Notes: generated by a model not told the origin, from the sequence alone. Counted from the stretch's first letter, positions 1 to 8,240 are shown. The stretch: 16,667 bases of DNA from an uncultured Blautia sp. (GCA_900556555.1 USPF01000046.1:1-16667), one strand, 5' to 3'. A program made the numbers and translations.

Positions 1-1
1 A

Positions 2-91
2 TATAAAGACCTGGATTATTTCATTAATAAATTTATAGCGGTGAAAGGATGTACCCCTACCAATTACAGGAAAAAAGCAAATTGCAGATGA
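2..91 (+). CDS. AraC-family transcriptional regulator, C-terminal end only
   Basis: Reading frame 2 is open from the window edge to a TGA at 89-91 and gives 29 residues. They run YKDLDYFINKF, then a short stretch, then GCTPTNYRKK. This matches the end of the second helix-turn-helix of AraC/XylS regulators, where the usual pattern is Y-F-x-x-x-F-K-x-x-x-G-x-(T/S)-P-x-x-Y-R. Everything upstream lies outside the window, so effector domain and full length are unknown. It sits directly before a sugar ABC transporter and xylan-degrading enzymes on the same strand. AraC regulators in this position commonly activate the neighbouring carbohydrate operon, so it is the likely local regulator; that is inference from position. 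A hairpin at 106-157 separates it from the transporter operon. Confidence 0.8.
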   Translation, partial: YKDLDYFINKFIAVKGCTPTNYRKKANCR

Positions 92-105
92 AAAAGAGAG
101 AGAAA

Positions 106-157
106 GGCAGGACAAAATTTTCAGGATAGAAAAGGACTGAAATTTGTCCTGTCTTTT
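106..157 (+). terminator. Intrinsic terminator after the AraC-family gene
   Basis: The arms 108-124 (CAGGACAAAATTTTCAG) and 137-151 (CTGAAATTTGTCCTG) pair along nearly their whole length with two single-base bulges, around a 12-nt loop. Pairing extends outward through G106/C153 and G107/T152. A run of four T at 154-157 and further pyrimidine-rich sequence follow the stem. It lies 15 bases after the regulator stop codon and before the next promoter. Confidence 0.8.
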
Positions 158-173
158 CCTATTCTTTGTCAGG

Positions 174-201
174 TTGAAAGAGCAGGTAAAACTGATAAAA
201 T
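174..201 (+). promoter_or_regulatory. Sigma-A-type promoter of the xylo-oligosaccharide operon
   Basis: TTGAAA at 174-179 and TAAAAT at 196-201 are separated by 16 bases. This is the only good -35/-10 pair between the upstream terminator and the binding-protein gene. Transcription would start near 208, leaving a short leader with AGGAGG at 219-224. I saw no convincing catabolite-repression (cre) site around it. Confidence 0.6.
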
Positions 202-233
202 AAAGATATCAAAAATACAGGAGGAACGGTAAC

Positions 234-1904
234 ATGAAAAGAAAACAGATGTTAGCTCTTGGGCTTACAACTGCAGTAACAGCATCCCTTCTCGCCGGAT
301 GTGGGGGAGAGAAAAAGGATAAGGAAAAAGAGGAAGGAGGCGTAAAGGAATTTACAGCATTTTTTGCTGTACCTGGAACGGAAATCAATGATGATAATGA
401 GATTCAGGAAAAAATTGCAGAAATCACCGGAGCGAAATGTAAGGAAACCTGGCTTACCGGACAGACAGCAGAGGAAGCCATTGGAACTATGATTGCTGGT
501 GGAGAATATCCTGATTTTATTGATGGAAGTGATGGAACGGCACAGTTGTATGAGGCTGGTGCACTGATTCCACTGGATGATTATATAGATGATTATCCAA
601 ATATTAAGGAATACTTAACCGAAGAACAATGGGATAAGTTACGTAGAGAGGATGGACATATTTATTGGATTCCACAGTTTGGAAGTGTTCATGGAGAGGA
701 AAAAGTTACAGTTCATAATGATGAAGCTTTCTGGATTCAGACGCGTGTACTGGAATGGGCAGGATATCCGGAAGTAAAAACCATGGATCAGTATTTTGAT
801 TTGCTTGAGGCTTATCAGGAAGCAAATCCCACCATGGAAGATGGAACAGAAAATATTCCATATACTATCCTTTGCGATGACTGGAGATATTTCTGTCTGG
901 AAAATGCCCCAATGTTCCTGGATGGTTATCCCAATGACGGAAGCGTTATGGTAGACACAGAGAAACTTCAGGTTATGGATTATAATACATCGGAAACCGC
1001 AGTGAAATATTTCCAGAAATTAAATGAAGAGTATAAAAAAGGCATTGTAGACCCTGAATCTTTTACTCAGACCTATGATGAATATATTGCAAAATTATCT
1101 ACAGGACGTGTACTGGGAATGATTGACCAGTGGTGGAATTTTGCTTATTCCGTAAATGATTCTCTGAAACAACAGGGCTTACATGAACAGGGATGTGATT
1201 ATGTTCCATTGCCTATTACCATTGAAGAAGGAATCCAGAATCAGTGGCATAATTCAGGAGCTGTTTTTAATGTCAGCAATGGTTTAGGAATTACTGTAAG
1301 TTGTGATGACGTGGAAGGTGCACTTCAGTTTATCAATGATTTGCTGGGACAGGAAGTTCATGATTTACGTAACTGGGGGGTAGAAGGCGTAGACTATGAA
1401 GTAGATGAAAATGGAGAATATTACCGCACAGATGAAATGAGACTTCAGGTGTCTGATACTGCTTATAAAGCTTCTCATCTTTGTACATATTCTTATTTTC
1501 CACAATATTCAGGAACCAGCAGAGATGGCATAAATGCTATGAAACCGGAAAATCAGCCTAAGGAAGCCTTTGACGGTTTAAATGATGATGTTAAGAAATG
1601 CTTCGAGGCATATGGAGCGGAGACCTATGTAGATATGATTGGAACCAATGAAGCACCGGGACCATGGTATCCTATGTATTCCTTTAGTAATACTATGACA
1701 ACCAGTACACCAGGTGGTATGGCCTGGACCAAGATGGGTGAAATTAAACATGAATATCTTCCTAAAGTGGTTATGGCAGAAGATTTTGATAAAGCATGGG
1801 ATGAATATATGAAGGTTTACGAAGGTTGTAACCCACAGGCATTTTTAGATGAAATGCAGGAGGAACTGGAACGTAGGATGGAAGCACATAAAAAGTATGA
1901 ATAA
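234..1904 (+). CDS. Sugar-binding lipoprotein of an LplA-type ABC importer (probably xylo-oligosaccharide)
   Basis: This 556-residue protein is the extracellular solute-binding component of a carbohydrate ABC importer. It opens with a lipoprotein signal (basic MKRKQ, a hydrophobic stretch, lipobox LLAGC with Cys23), then a Lys/Glu-rich linker to about residue 36. The length and the many Trp, Tyr, Asp and Glu residues fit the large family 1 binding proteins of LplA/YtcQ type, which carry oligosaccharides. AGGAGG at 219-224, nine bases before the ATG, supports the start. It is the first gene of the operon and is followed by two matching permeases and four xylan-type enzymes, so the ligand is probably a decorated xylo-oligosaccharide. 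The ligand is inferred from context only. A stable hairpin at 1923-1954 follows the stop codon. Confidence 0.88.
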   Translation: MKRKQMLALGLTTAVTASLLAGCGGEKKDKEKEEGGVKEFTAFFAVPGTEINDDNEIQEKIAEITGAKCKETWLTGQTAEEAIGTMIAGGEYPDFIDGSDGTAQLYEAGALIPLDDYIDDYPNIKEYLTEEQWDKLRREDGHIYWIPQFGSVHGEEKVTVHNDEAFWIQTRVLEWAGYPEVKTMDQYFDLLEAYQEANPTMEDGTENIPYTILCDDWRYFCLENAPMFLDGYPNDGSVMVDTEKLQVMDYNTSETAVKYFQKLNEEYKKGIVDPESFTQTYDEYIAKLSTGRVLGMIDQWWNFAYSVNDSLKQQGLHEQGCDYVPLPITIEEGIQNQWHNSGAVFNVSNGLGITVSCDDVEGALQFINDLLGQEVHDLRNWGVEGVDYEVDENGEYYRTDEMRLQVSDTAYKASHLCTYSYFPQYSGTSRDGINAMKPENQPKEAFDGLNDDVKKCFEAYGAETYVDMIGTNEAPGPWYPMYSFSNTMTTSTPGGMAWTKMGEIKHEYLPKVVMAEDFDKAWDEYMKVYEGCNPQAFLDEMQEELERRMEAHKKYE

Positions 1905-1922
1905 AAGATAGAAAACAGGAGA

Positions 1923-1954
1923 CAGGCAGGTGCCTTTTGGATGGCATCTGCCTG
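1923..1954 (+). promoter_or_regulatory. Intercistronic hairpin between binding protein and permeases
   Basis: The arms 1923-1934 (CAGGCAGGTGCC) and 1943-1954 (GGCATCTGCCTG) form twelve consecutive pairs, including one G-T, around the 8-nt loop TTTTGGAT. No T-run follows (the next bases are ATTTAAAG), so it is not a standard terminator. A stem in this place, between the first gene and the permeases, is typical of elements that protect the 3' end of binding-protein mRNA and raise its level over the membrane components. That role is inference. Confidence 0.7.
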
Positions 1955-1977
1955 ATTTAAAGAAAAGGAGTGACAAT

Positions 1978-2937
1978 ATGACATCGGCGGCAAAACGTAG
2001 AAGAAAAGAAAATGTAGCGGAGCCAGCTCCCAAAATCACATGGAAAGAAATTAAGAGACAGAAAGTCTTGCTCTTTTGGGCAGCAGTAATCGTAATTTAT
2101 GGAATTATTTTCTATTATCTGCCTCTTGGGGGATGGGTGATGGCTTTCCAGGATTACAAGCCCAAAGACGGTTTGTTCCATTCTGCTTTTGTGGGATGGG
2201 ATAATTTCAAATTTTTGTTTTCAGATGCCACATTTTTGAAGGTAATCCGAAATACGCTGGCTATGGGAATTATTAACCTGGTGTCTACTTTTGTAATGGC
2301 GATTGTATTTGCTATTTTATTAAATGAGGTTAAATCCAAAGGTGGGAAAAAAGTGGTACAGACCATTTCCTATCTCCCTCATTTTTTGTCATGGATTATT
2401 GTAACCGGTATTCTTCATGATATATTATCAGGAACCGGAATTATAAATGAGATTCTTATGGGCCTGAATATTCTGGATCAGCCCTTGAACTTTTTTGCAC
2501 ATCCCAAGTTTTTCTGGCCTATTGTGGCATTCGCCAATATATGGAAAGAGACAGGCTGGAATGCCATTATTTATCTGTCTGCGATTACAGCGATTGATCC
2601 GTCCTTGTATGAAGCGGCCAGTATGGACGGTGCAGGACGCTGGGCAAAAATTAAGCATGTAACACTGCCTGGTATTAAGCCAACCATTATGATTTTACTT
2701 CTTATGAATGTAGGAAATGTATTAAATGCAGGATTTGAAGTTCAGTATCTCTTAGGAAACGGTCTGGTGCAAAGTGTATCTGAAACCATTGACATTTATG
2801 TGCTGAAATGGGGTATCAGCCAGGGAAATTATGCTCTTGGTACAGCAGCAGGTATTTTCAAGAGCTTTGTAAGTATTGTTCTGATTGTGATTGCGAACCA
2901 GATTGCTAAGAAACATGGGGAAGAACGGTTATTCTGA
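1978..2937 (+). CDS. LplB-type ABC sugar permease
   Basis: This 319-residue inner-membrane permease belongs to the MalF/UgpA-like group of carbohydrate ABC importers, LplB branch. Hydrophobic segments lie near residues 30-56, 96-116, 128-150, 177-205, 233-252 and at the C-terminus. The cytoplasmic coupling (EAA) loop is clear at about 212-232, with EAASMDGAGRWAKIKHVTLPG, the part that contacts the ATPase. I chose the ATG at 1978 because AAGGAG lies just before it. An upstream in-frame GTG at 1930 falls inside the hairpin and has no ribosome binding site. The next gene encodes the partner permease. No ATPase gene is present, so the pair probably uses a shared MsmX/MsmK-type ATPase encoded elsewhere, as is usual for this family. 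Confidence 0.9.
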   Translation: MTSAAKRRRKENVAEPAPKITWKEIKRQKVLLFWAAVIVIYGIIFYYLPLGGWVMAFQDYKPKDGLFHSAFVGWDNFKFLFSDATFLKVIRNTLAMGIINLVSTFVMAIVFAILLNEVKSKGGKKVVQTISYLPHFLSWIIVTGILHDILSGTGIINEILMGLNILDQPLNFFAHPKFFWPIVAFANIWKETGWNAIIYLSAITAIDPSLYEAASMDGAGRWAKIKHVTLPGIKPTIMILLLMNVGNVLNAGFEVQYLLGNGLVQSVSETIDIYVLKWGISQGNYALGTAAGIFKSFVSIVLIVIANQIAKKHGEERLF

Positions 2938-2958
2938 CAGAAAGAGGTGAATGGATAA

Positions 2959-3843
2959 ATGAAACGGAAAACATCAATAGCAGACAAAGCATTTGTGATT
3001 CTGAACACAATATTTATGATTGCATTTGTAGTGATAACGCTGTATCCTGTACTCAATACATTGGCAATTTCTTTTAATGACGGTACAGATGCTCTTAGGG
3101 GTGGGATTTATTTACTCCCAAGAAAGTGGACATTAAAGAACTATATTACGGTTTTGCAAAAAGATAATTTGATTACAGGAGCTTATATAACAGTTTTAAG
3201 AACCATTCTGGGGACAGTGCTGGCTCTGTTTACCAATGCAATCCTGGCATTTATTGTCAGCAGAAAGCGGTTCTTGTTTAAAAAATCTCTTTCTTTATTC
3301 TGGGTTATTACCATGTATGTCAATGGCGGTATGATTCCTATTTTCTTGCTGTATAAGAATCTGGGATTAACAAACAGTTTCATGGTTTATATTGTTCCTG
3401 GAATGATTAGTGCCTTTAATATGCTGGTCATCCGTACTTACATGAATGGAATTCCGGATAGTCTGGAAGAATCAGCACAGTTGGACGGAGCAGGATATAC
3501 AACTATTTTCTTGAAAATCATATCACCGTTATGTAAACCAGTTTATGCAACAGTTGCTTTGTTTGTGGCAGTGGGTCAGTGGAACTCCTGGTTTGACGCC
3601 ATGCTGTATAACAGAATGAGTCCGGAATTTACAACTCTTCAGTATGAATTAATGAAGCTGTTGTCTTCTGTTACAAACCAGGGAGGTTCAGCAGAAGCTA
3701 TGAAAAATGCAATTGGAGCTGTTACACCTGCATCTATACGGGCGGCAGCTACGATTTTAACTATGCTTCCTATTATTTGTCTGTACCCATTTTTACAGAG
3801 ATATTTTGTATCAGGTCTGACTATTGGAGGAGTAAAGGAGTAA
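2959..3843 (+). CDS. LplC-type ABC sugar permease
   Basis: This 294-residue protein is the second membrane subunit of the importer, of the MalG/UgpE-like LplC branch. It begins with a hydrophobic segment at residues 10-35, followed by a periplasm-facing stretch with the conserved FNDGTDA...GGIYLLPRKWTLKNY style of sequence. More membrane segments lie near 78-100, 110-132, 140-160, 195-215 and 255-280. The EAA-type coupling loop is at about 170-194 (EESAQLDGAGYTT...). GAGGTGA at 2944-2950 precedes the ATG. The protein ends in GLTIGGVKE, as LplC-like permeases commonly do. Its stop codon lies three bases before the GH43 start, which ties transport and hydrolysis into one operon. It would form a heterodimer with the preceding permease. 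Confidence 0.9.
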   Translation: MKRKTSIADKAFVILNTIFMIAFVVITLYPVLNTLAISFNDGTDALRGGIYLLPRKWTLKNYITVLQKDNLITGAYITVLRTILGTVLALFTNAILAFIVSRKRFLFKKSLSLFWVITMYVNGGMIPIFLLYKNLGLTNSFMVYIVPGMISAFNMLVIRTYMNGIPDSLEESAQLDGAGYTTIFLKIISPLCKPVYATVALFVAVGQWNSWFDAMLYNRMSPEFTTLQYELMKLLSSVTNQGGSAEAMKNAIGAVTPASIRAAATILTMLPIICLYPFLQRYFVSGLTIGGVKE

Positions 3844-3846
3844 CAT

Positions 3847-5325
3847 ATGAGTATCAATCCCATTTTACCGATGGATTTTCCGGATCCAGACGTGATTCGT
3901 GTAGAAGATACCTATTATATGGTGAGCACTACCATGCACTTTATGCCAGGGTGTGTTATCCTCAGATCCTATGATTTAAAAAACTGGGAGATTGTGGAAC
4001 ATGTTTATGATTATTTAGATGAAACAGAAGGGCAGCGTTTACAGGATTGCTCTGGTATCTATGGAAAAGGAATGTGGGCTGCCTCTATACGTTATCATAA
4101 AAACAGATTCTATTTATGTTTTGTGGCAAATGATACAGGTAAAACTTATCTGTATCAGTCAGAGAACATTTCAGGACCCTGGGAAAAGCAGGAAATCCAA
4201 GGCTTTTATCATGACCCGTCTCTTTTGTTTGATGAAGATGGCAGAATCTATATTGTGTACGGAAATACAGAGATTCACCTGACAGAGCTGGATGAGCAGC
4301 TAAAAGGACCAAAAGAAAATGGGATAGACAGAATCATTATAAAGGAACAGGGTGTATATAAGCTGGGGTATGAGGGCGCACATATTTATAAGATTCATGG
4401 GAAATACTATGTGTTCCTCATACATTCTCCCGGTGAAACCTGGTTCCGACGGGAGGCATGTTTTGTATCAGACAGCATAGAAGGGGAATTTACAGGTAGA
4501 GATGTTCTGGCAGATGATTTGAATTACTGTCATCAGGGTGTTGCTCAGGGAGGAATCGTGGATACTCCTGATGGAGACTGGTATAGTATTCTGTTTCAGG
4601 ACAGAGGCGCTGTTGGACGGAGTCCTGTGCTAGTTCCTGTGAAATGGGAACAGGACTTTCCTGTATTTGGAGAAGGCGGAAAAGTACCGGAAGTCATAGA
4701 AACCAGAAGTACCAGACCAAACTACAGATATGAGCCTTTGTTTGAAAGTGATGATTTTCAGTATGTTCCTGATAAAAACGGAAAGATTCCATGGAAGAAG
4801 GTATGGGAATTTAATCACCAGCCGGATTCCAGATATTATTCTGTTTCAGAAGGAGAATTCCGAATTTATTCTGGAAAAGTATGTGCGAATCTGGAAGCGG
4901 CAGTGAACACCTTGACCCAGAGAACCAGATACCCAAGGTGTGAGGCAGAAGTCAGTGTCAATGGAAATAGGATGAAGGTTGGCGATTATGCAGGACTTAG
5001 CGCATTTTTAGGGAACTTTGGCTTTGTAGCTTTGAAAAAAGAAGAAGATGGTATGTATCTGGTTATGGCTGGTAAAGAAGCAGAGTATGAAAAGATAAAA
5101 TTGGATACAGAATGTGTACGGTTAAAAGTAAAACTTGAATTTGAAATGATGAAAGACGAAGCAGAGTTCTTTTATGAAACTTCTGGTGAATGGAAAAAAA
5201 TCGGAATTACAAAAAAGTTATACTTTCAATTGGATCATTTTTGTGGATGTAGATTTGCCTTGTTTTTTTATTCTACTAAAACAATTGAGGGAAGCGCAGG
5301 ATTCTCTGAGTTCATTTATAGGTAA
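3847..5325 (+). CDS. GH43 family glycosidase (beta-xylosidase/alpha-arabinofuranosidase type), cytoplasmic
   Basis: This 492-residue protein has no signal peptide. Residues 1 to about 290 form the five-bladed GH43 propeller. The three catalytic positions can be read: Asp13 in FPDPD (general base), Asp123 in HDPSLLFDEDG (pKa modulator) and Glu176 in YEGAHIYKIHG (general acid). The remainder, about 310-492, is beta-rich and fits the concanavalin-A-like domain common at the C-terminus of GH43 xylosidases. The STTMHFMPGCVILRSYDL segment recalls subfamily 12, from memory and with low certainty. It likely removes arabinosyl or xylosyl units from imported xylo-oligosaccharides; which activity dominates cannot be told from sequence. 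AAGGAG at 3835-3840 overlaps the end of the permease gene and supports the start. It differs from the second GH43 at 8241, so the two probably divide the linkages. Confidence 0.87.
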   Translation: MSINPILPMDFPDPDVIRVEDTYYMVSTTMHFMPGCVILRSYDLKNWEIVEHVYDYLDETEGQRLQDCSGIYGKGMWAASIRYHKNRFYLCFVANDTGKTYLYQSENISGPWEKQEIQGFYHDPSLLFDEDGRIYIVYGNTEIHLTELDEQLKGPKENGIDRIIIKEQGVYKLGYEGAHIYKIHGKYYVFLIHSPGETWFRREACFVSDSIEGEFTGRDVLADDLNYCHQGVAQGGIVDTPDGDWYSILFQDRGAVGRSPVLVPVKWEQDFPVFGEGGKVPEVIETRSTRPNYRYEPLFESDDFQYVPDKNGKIPWKKVWEFNHQPDSRYYSVSEGEFRIYSGKVCANLEAAVNTLTQRTRYPRCEAEVSVNGNRMKVGDYAGLSAFLGNFGFVALKKEEDGMYLVMAGKEAEYEKIKLDTECVRLKVKLEFEMMKDEAEFFYETSGEWKKIGITKKLYFQLDHFCGCRFALFFYSTKTIEGSAGFSEFIYR

Positions 5326-5354
5326 AAGGAATGTCTAAGAGGAGGAAGTAGAAG

Positions 5355-6500
5355 ATGCAGGGAGCATTTGAAACGGGAATTTATAGAAATTTATGGAGCG
5401 AATACGGTTATTCGGAGAAAGAAGTGAAAAACAGACTGGAAGATGCTTTTCAGACTATTTTTTACGGAACAGAAGAGGAACGATTTTACCGTGAAGCTGG
5501 AGATGATATGGGATATCTGGAAGATACGGGAAACCATGATGTGCGTACAGAGGGAATGTCTTATGGTATGATGGTGTGCGTGCAATTGGATAAAAAGGAA
5601 GAATTTGACCGCATCTGGAAATGGGTGAAAACCTATATGTGGATGAGTGAAGGTGAGGGACGTTACTACTTCAGGTGGTCTTGCAATACAGATGGAACTC
5701 CGAATTCTGACGGCCCGGCTCCGGATGGAGAAGAATTTTTTGCCATGGCATTGTTCTTTGCCTCTAACCGCTGGGGTGATGGAGAAGGAATCTTTCATTA
5801 CAGCCAGGAAGCCAGAAATATTTTAAGTGAGTGCGTACATAAAGGGGAAGAAGGCCATCCGGGAGAACCTATGTGGGATCGGGAGAGAAAACTGATTAAA
5901 TTTATTCCTGGAGTGGATTTTACGGATCCATCTTATCATCTTCCTCATTTTTATGAATTATTTGCTTTGTGGGCAAATGAAGAAGACAGGGATTTTTGGA
6001 AACAGGCGGCACAGGCCAGCAGGGAATATCTTCATCTTGCATGTCATCCAAACACAGGGCTGTCTCCAGAATACAGTGAATATGATGGAACACCGCATAC
6101 AGGACATGTGGAGCAATTTGGGCGTCATGACTGGTATTATAGCGATGCCTATCGTACTATGGCTAATATTGGTCTGGATAGTATGTGGTTTGGAAAAGAT
6201 CCATGGCAAAAAGAGATTGCACAGACCTTCCAGGAATTTTATTGTGTAAAGCAGCAGGAACATTGGGACGGTGTTTTCCTCGTAGATGGAACAAGGCTGG
6301 AAGAAAAAGCACTGCATCCAGTGGCTGTGATTGCAGTAAATGCTCAGGCATCTCTTGCTGCAGAGGGGGAATTTTCCAGAGCGTGTATGGAAAAATTCTG
6401 GAATACGCCACTGCGTACAGGGGACAGAAGATATTATGATAATTTCCTGTATATGTTTGCATTTATGGCATTGAGCGGAAATTATCGTATTTGGAAATAG
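5355..6500 (+). CDS. GH8 reducing-end xylose-releasing exo-oligoxylanase (Rex)
   Basis: This 381-residue cytoplasmic GH8 enzyme is predicted to remove single xylose units from the reducing end of xylo-oligosaccharides (EC 3.2.1.156). No signal peptide is present and the length matches Rex enzymes. Putative catalytic residues are Glu66 in VRTEGMSYG (acid) and Asp259 in GRHDWYYSDAYR (base), with Asp124 in APDGEEF. Tyr194 in DPSYHLPHFYE also fits. All four lie four residues before the positions I recall for the Bacillus halodurans enzyme (70, 263, 128, 198). A Leu-His-Pro at 320-322 fits the loop that closes the active site beyond +1 in Rex and separates it from endo-acting GH8 xylanases. GGAGG at 5341-5345 supports the start. 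Its role complements the GH43 enzymes, which attack from the non-reducing end. Confidence 0.9.
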   Translation: MQGAFETGIYRNLWSEYGYSEKEVKNRLEDAFQTIFYGTEEERFYREAGDDMGYLEDTGNHDVRTEGMSYGMMVCVQLDKKEEFDRIWKWVKTYMWMSEGEGRYYFRWSCNTDGTPNSDGPAPDGEEFFAMALFFASNRWGDGEGIFHYSQEARNILSECVHKGEEGHPGEPMWDRERKLIKFIPGVDFTDPSYHLPHFYELFALWANEEDRDFWKQAAQASREYLHLACHPNTGLSPEYSEYDGTPHTGHVEQFGRHDWYYSDAYRTMANIGLDSMWFGKDPWQKEIAQTFQEFYCVKQQEHWDGVFLVDGTRLEEKALHPVAVIAVNAQASLAAEGEFSRACMEKFWNTPLRTGDRRYYDNFLYMFAFMALSGNYRIWK

Positions 6501-6510
6501 GGGAGAAAAG

Positions 6511-8220
6511 ATGAGAGGACCTGTAGCACCAAAAGACCCGGAGAAAAAACGTCCGGGTTTTTACATTATGAGAGAAAAAGAAATTTTTGGTATGCCGCAG
6601 GAGGACGGAAGCGGCGTTCAGTTTTTGTATGAATCTGACGGGAGACTGATTAGCAGTGCTAAGATTGTAGGAAATATACAAGATGAAGAAATTTTAAATT
6701 TATTGAAGACAACAGCAGGATTCCGTTGTCTGGTACATAGTATAGGGGTAAGAGTTGAGACTGAAAATCAGGAAGAGCCAGTGGAATTTGCGTTTCAGAT
6801 GTATGGAAGGCATGACATCTATGGCAGTGGAACAATTTTGAAAATGCAGCTTATGGGAAACGGCATGGAACAGAAGCTTTCTCTTGATTCAATTTTGTGG
6901 TCTGAGGATGACAAGGAACCAGGACAGATTTGGTTTCGATTTTTAAAACCAGGGCAAATGGCAAAGGTGAGCGTTGTGCTTTATATAAAAGACGGTTTTC
7001 AGATACCAGAGCAAGAAGAGGAAGAAGCGCCAAAACTTGTGGGGGATCAAGCAAATGCTATGATTGCCAGATCCCTTTTGTCAAAGGGAAATCCTTTCCG
7101 GTTGAAGAGAGTAATCGAGAAAGCCAAAAGAGGAGAAGAGGTTACACTGGCTTTTATAGGAGGCTCCATTACACAGGGAGCCGGTGCAGTGCCCATTCAT
7201 GAAGAATGTTATGCATGGAAGACCTACTGTGCTTTTCGGAAACGATTTGGTAATGGAGAAAATGTACATTTTCTAAAAGCTGGAGTAGGAGGTACGCCTT
7301 CAGAACTTGGCATGATACGGTTTGAAAGAGATATATTAAGGCAACAGGAACAGCCAGATTTAATTGTTATAGAGTTTGCTGTAAATGATGAAGGAGATGA
7401 AACAAAGGGAGTTTGTTACGAGAGTCTGGTTAGAAAAGCACTGAAGCTTCCTTGGAATCCAGCAGTGGTTCTTTTATTTTCTGTATTTGCAGATGACTGG
7501 AATTTGCAGGAGAGGTTAAGCCCTGTTGGATATCACTACCATTTGCCTATGGTGAGCATCCGAGATGCAGTATCTCCCCAGTTTGGAATGACACAGAAAC
7601 AAGGAAGGGTGATATCTAGAAACCAGTTTTTTTACGATATGTTTCATCCGTCCAATCTTGGACATTTCATTATGGCAAAATGCTTAGAAAATTTATTTGA
7701 AATTGTAGAGCAAAGTCCAAAAGGGAAAGATGACAGCAAGATATTGCAGGAGAATAAACCTGTTTTAGGTGGTGATTTTCAAGAAGTTCACCTTCTGGAT
7801 CGGAAAAATCTGTTTCAAAATGCAAGCATCTGTTGTGGAAGTTTTTATAATATAGACCAGGATTTGCAATGTGTAGAAATGGATGGTGATATGATTCCTA
7901 CGCCGCAGTTTCCTCATAACTGGCAATATAAAGGAGAAAAGTCGGATGGAGAAATCATGCCATTTACCATGGACATTGTCTGTAAGAGTCTTCTTCTGGT
8001 GTTTAAAGATTCTGGAGAAATTCATGCGGGCAAAGCCCAGATATATGTGGATGATACTCATGTATTGACAGTAGATCCTTTGCAAAATGGCTGGACACAC
8101 TGCAATACAGTAATTCTATTTAATGAAGAAGAGACAAAGGAACATAGAATAATCATACAGCCGGCAAAAGGAGAGGAACAGAAAAATTTTACCATTCTTG
8201 GATTTGGCTATGTAAAATAA
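6511..8220 (+). CDS. Three-domain SGNH/GDSL-type carbohydrate esterase, probably xylan acetylesterase
   Basis: This 569-residue cytoplasmic protein carries a central SGNH hydrolase domain at about residues 210-400. Block I is FIGGSITQG with the nucleophile Ser219. Block II is AGVGGTPS near 257-264. Block III is FAVND with Asn292. Block V is DMFHPSNLGH with Asp376 and His379. It is flanked by about 200 N-terminal residues rich in beta-strand-like sequence and a C-terminal region at about 415-569, both probably beta-sandwiches. Within a xylan locus it most likely removes acetyl groups so that GH8 and GH43 can act. I do not assign a CE family number. GGGGAG at 6500-6505 favours the ATG at 6511. 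However, a terminator-like hairpin lies inside the first codons (6532-6562), and an in-frame ATG at 6568 just after it lacks a ribosome binding site, so the start is less certain. Confidence 0.82.
   Translation: MRGPVAPKDPEKKRPGFYIMREKEIFGMPQEDGSGVQFLYESDGRLISSAKIVGNIQDEEILNLLKTTAGFRCLVHSIGVRVETENQEEPVEFAFQMYGRHDIYGSGTILKMQLMGNGMEQKLSLDSILWSEDDKEPGQIWFRFLKPGQMAKVSVVLYIKDGFQIPEQEEEEAPKLVGDQANAMIARSLLSKGNPFRLKRVIEKAKRGEEVTLAFIGGSITQGAGAVPIHEECYAWKTYCAFRKRFGNGENVHFLKAGVGGTPSELGMIRFERDILRQQEQPDLIVIEFAVNDEGDETKGVCYESLVRKALKLPWNPAVVLLFSVFADDWNLQERLSPVGYHYHLPMVSIRDAVSPQFGMTQKQGRVISRNQFFYDMFHPSNLGHFIMAKCLENLFEIVEQSPKGKDDSKILQENKPVLGGDFQEVHLLDRKNLFQNASICCGSFYNIDQDLQCVEMDGDMIPTPQFPHNWQYKGEKSDGEIMPFTMDIVCKSLLLVFKDSGEIHAGKAQIYVDDTHVLTVDPLQNGWTHCNTVILFNEEETKEHRIIIQPAKGEEQKNFTILGFGYVK
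6532..6562 (+). terminator. Terminator-like hairpin at the 5' end of the esterase gene (possible attenuator)
   Basis: ACCCGGA at 6536-6542 pairs perfectly with TCCGGGT at 6552-6558 around a 9-nt loop. The flanking A-run at 6531-6534 faces a T-run at 6558-6562, which gives the A-stem-T form of an intrinsic terminator, possibly bidirectional. It lies 31 bases past the GH8 stop codon and within codons 8-18 of the esterase frame if translation starts at 6511. Partial termination between Rex and the downstream genes, modulated by translation, is possible. Confidence 0.55.
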
Positions 8221-8240
8221 AGTAGAAAAAGGAGAATAAT

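Noticed and set aside
158..233. Search for a cre (CcpA) site near the xylan promoter
   Set aside because: No sequence close enough to the cre consensus was found.
1930..1977. GTG start at 1930 for the first permease, adding 16 residues
   Set aside because: It lies inside the 1923-1954 hairpin and has no ribosome binding site; ATG 1978 has AAGGAG at good spacing.
2951..2962. Three-codon ORF (ATGGATAAATGA) whose stop overlaps the second permease start
   Set aside because: The GAGGTGA site is only about one base before this ATG but eight before the ATG at 2959, so translation of the mini-ORF is unlikely; probably chance.
5391..5798. Minus-strand open frame of 135 codons within the GH8 gene
   Set aside because: The GH8 gene has intact catalytic motifs in the sense frame; the antisense frame shows no domain or ribosome binding site.
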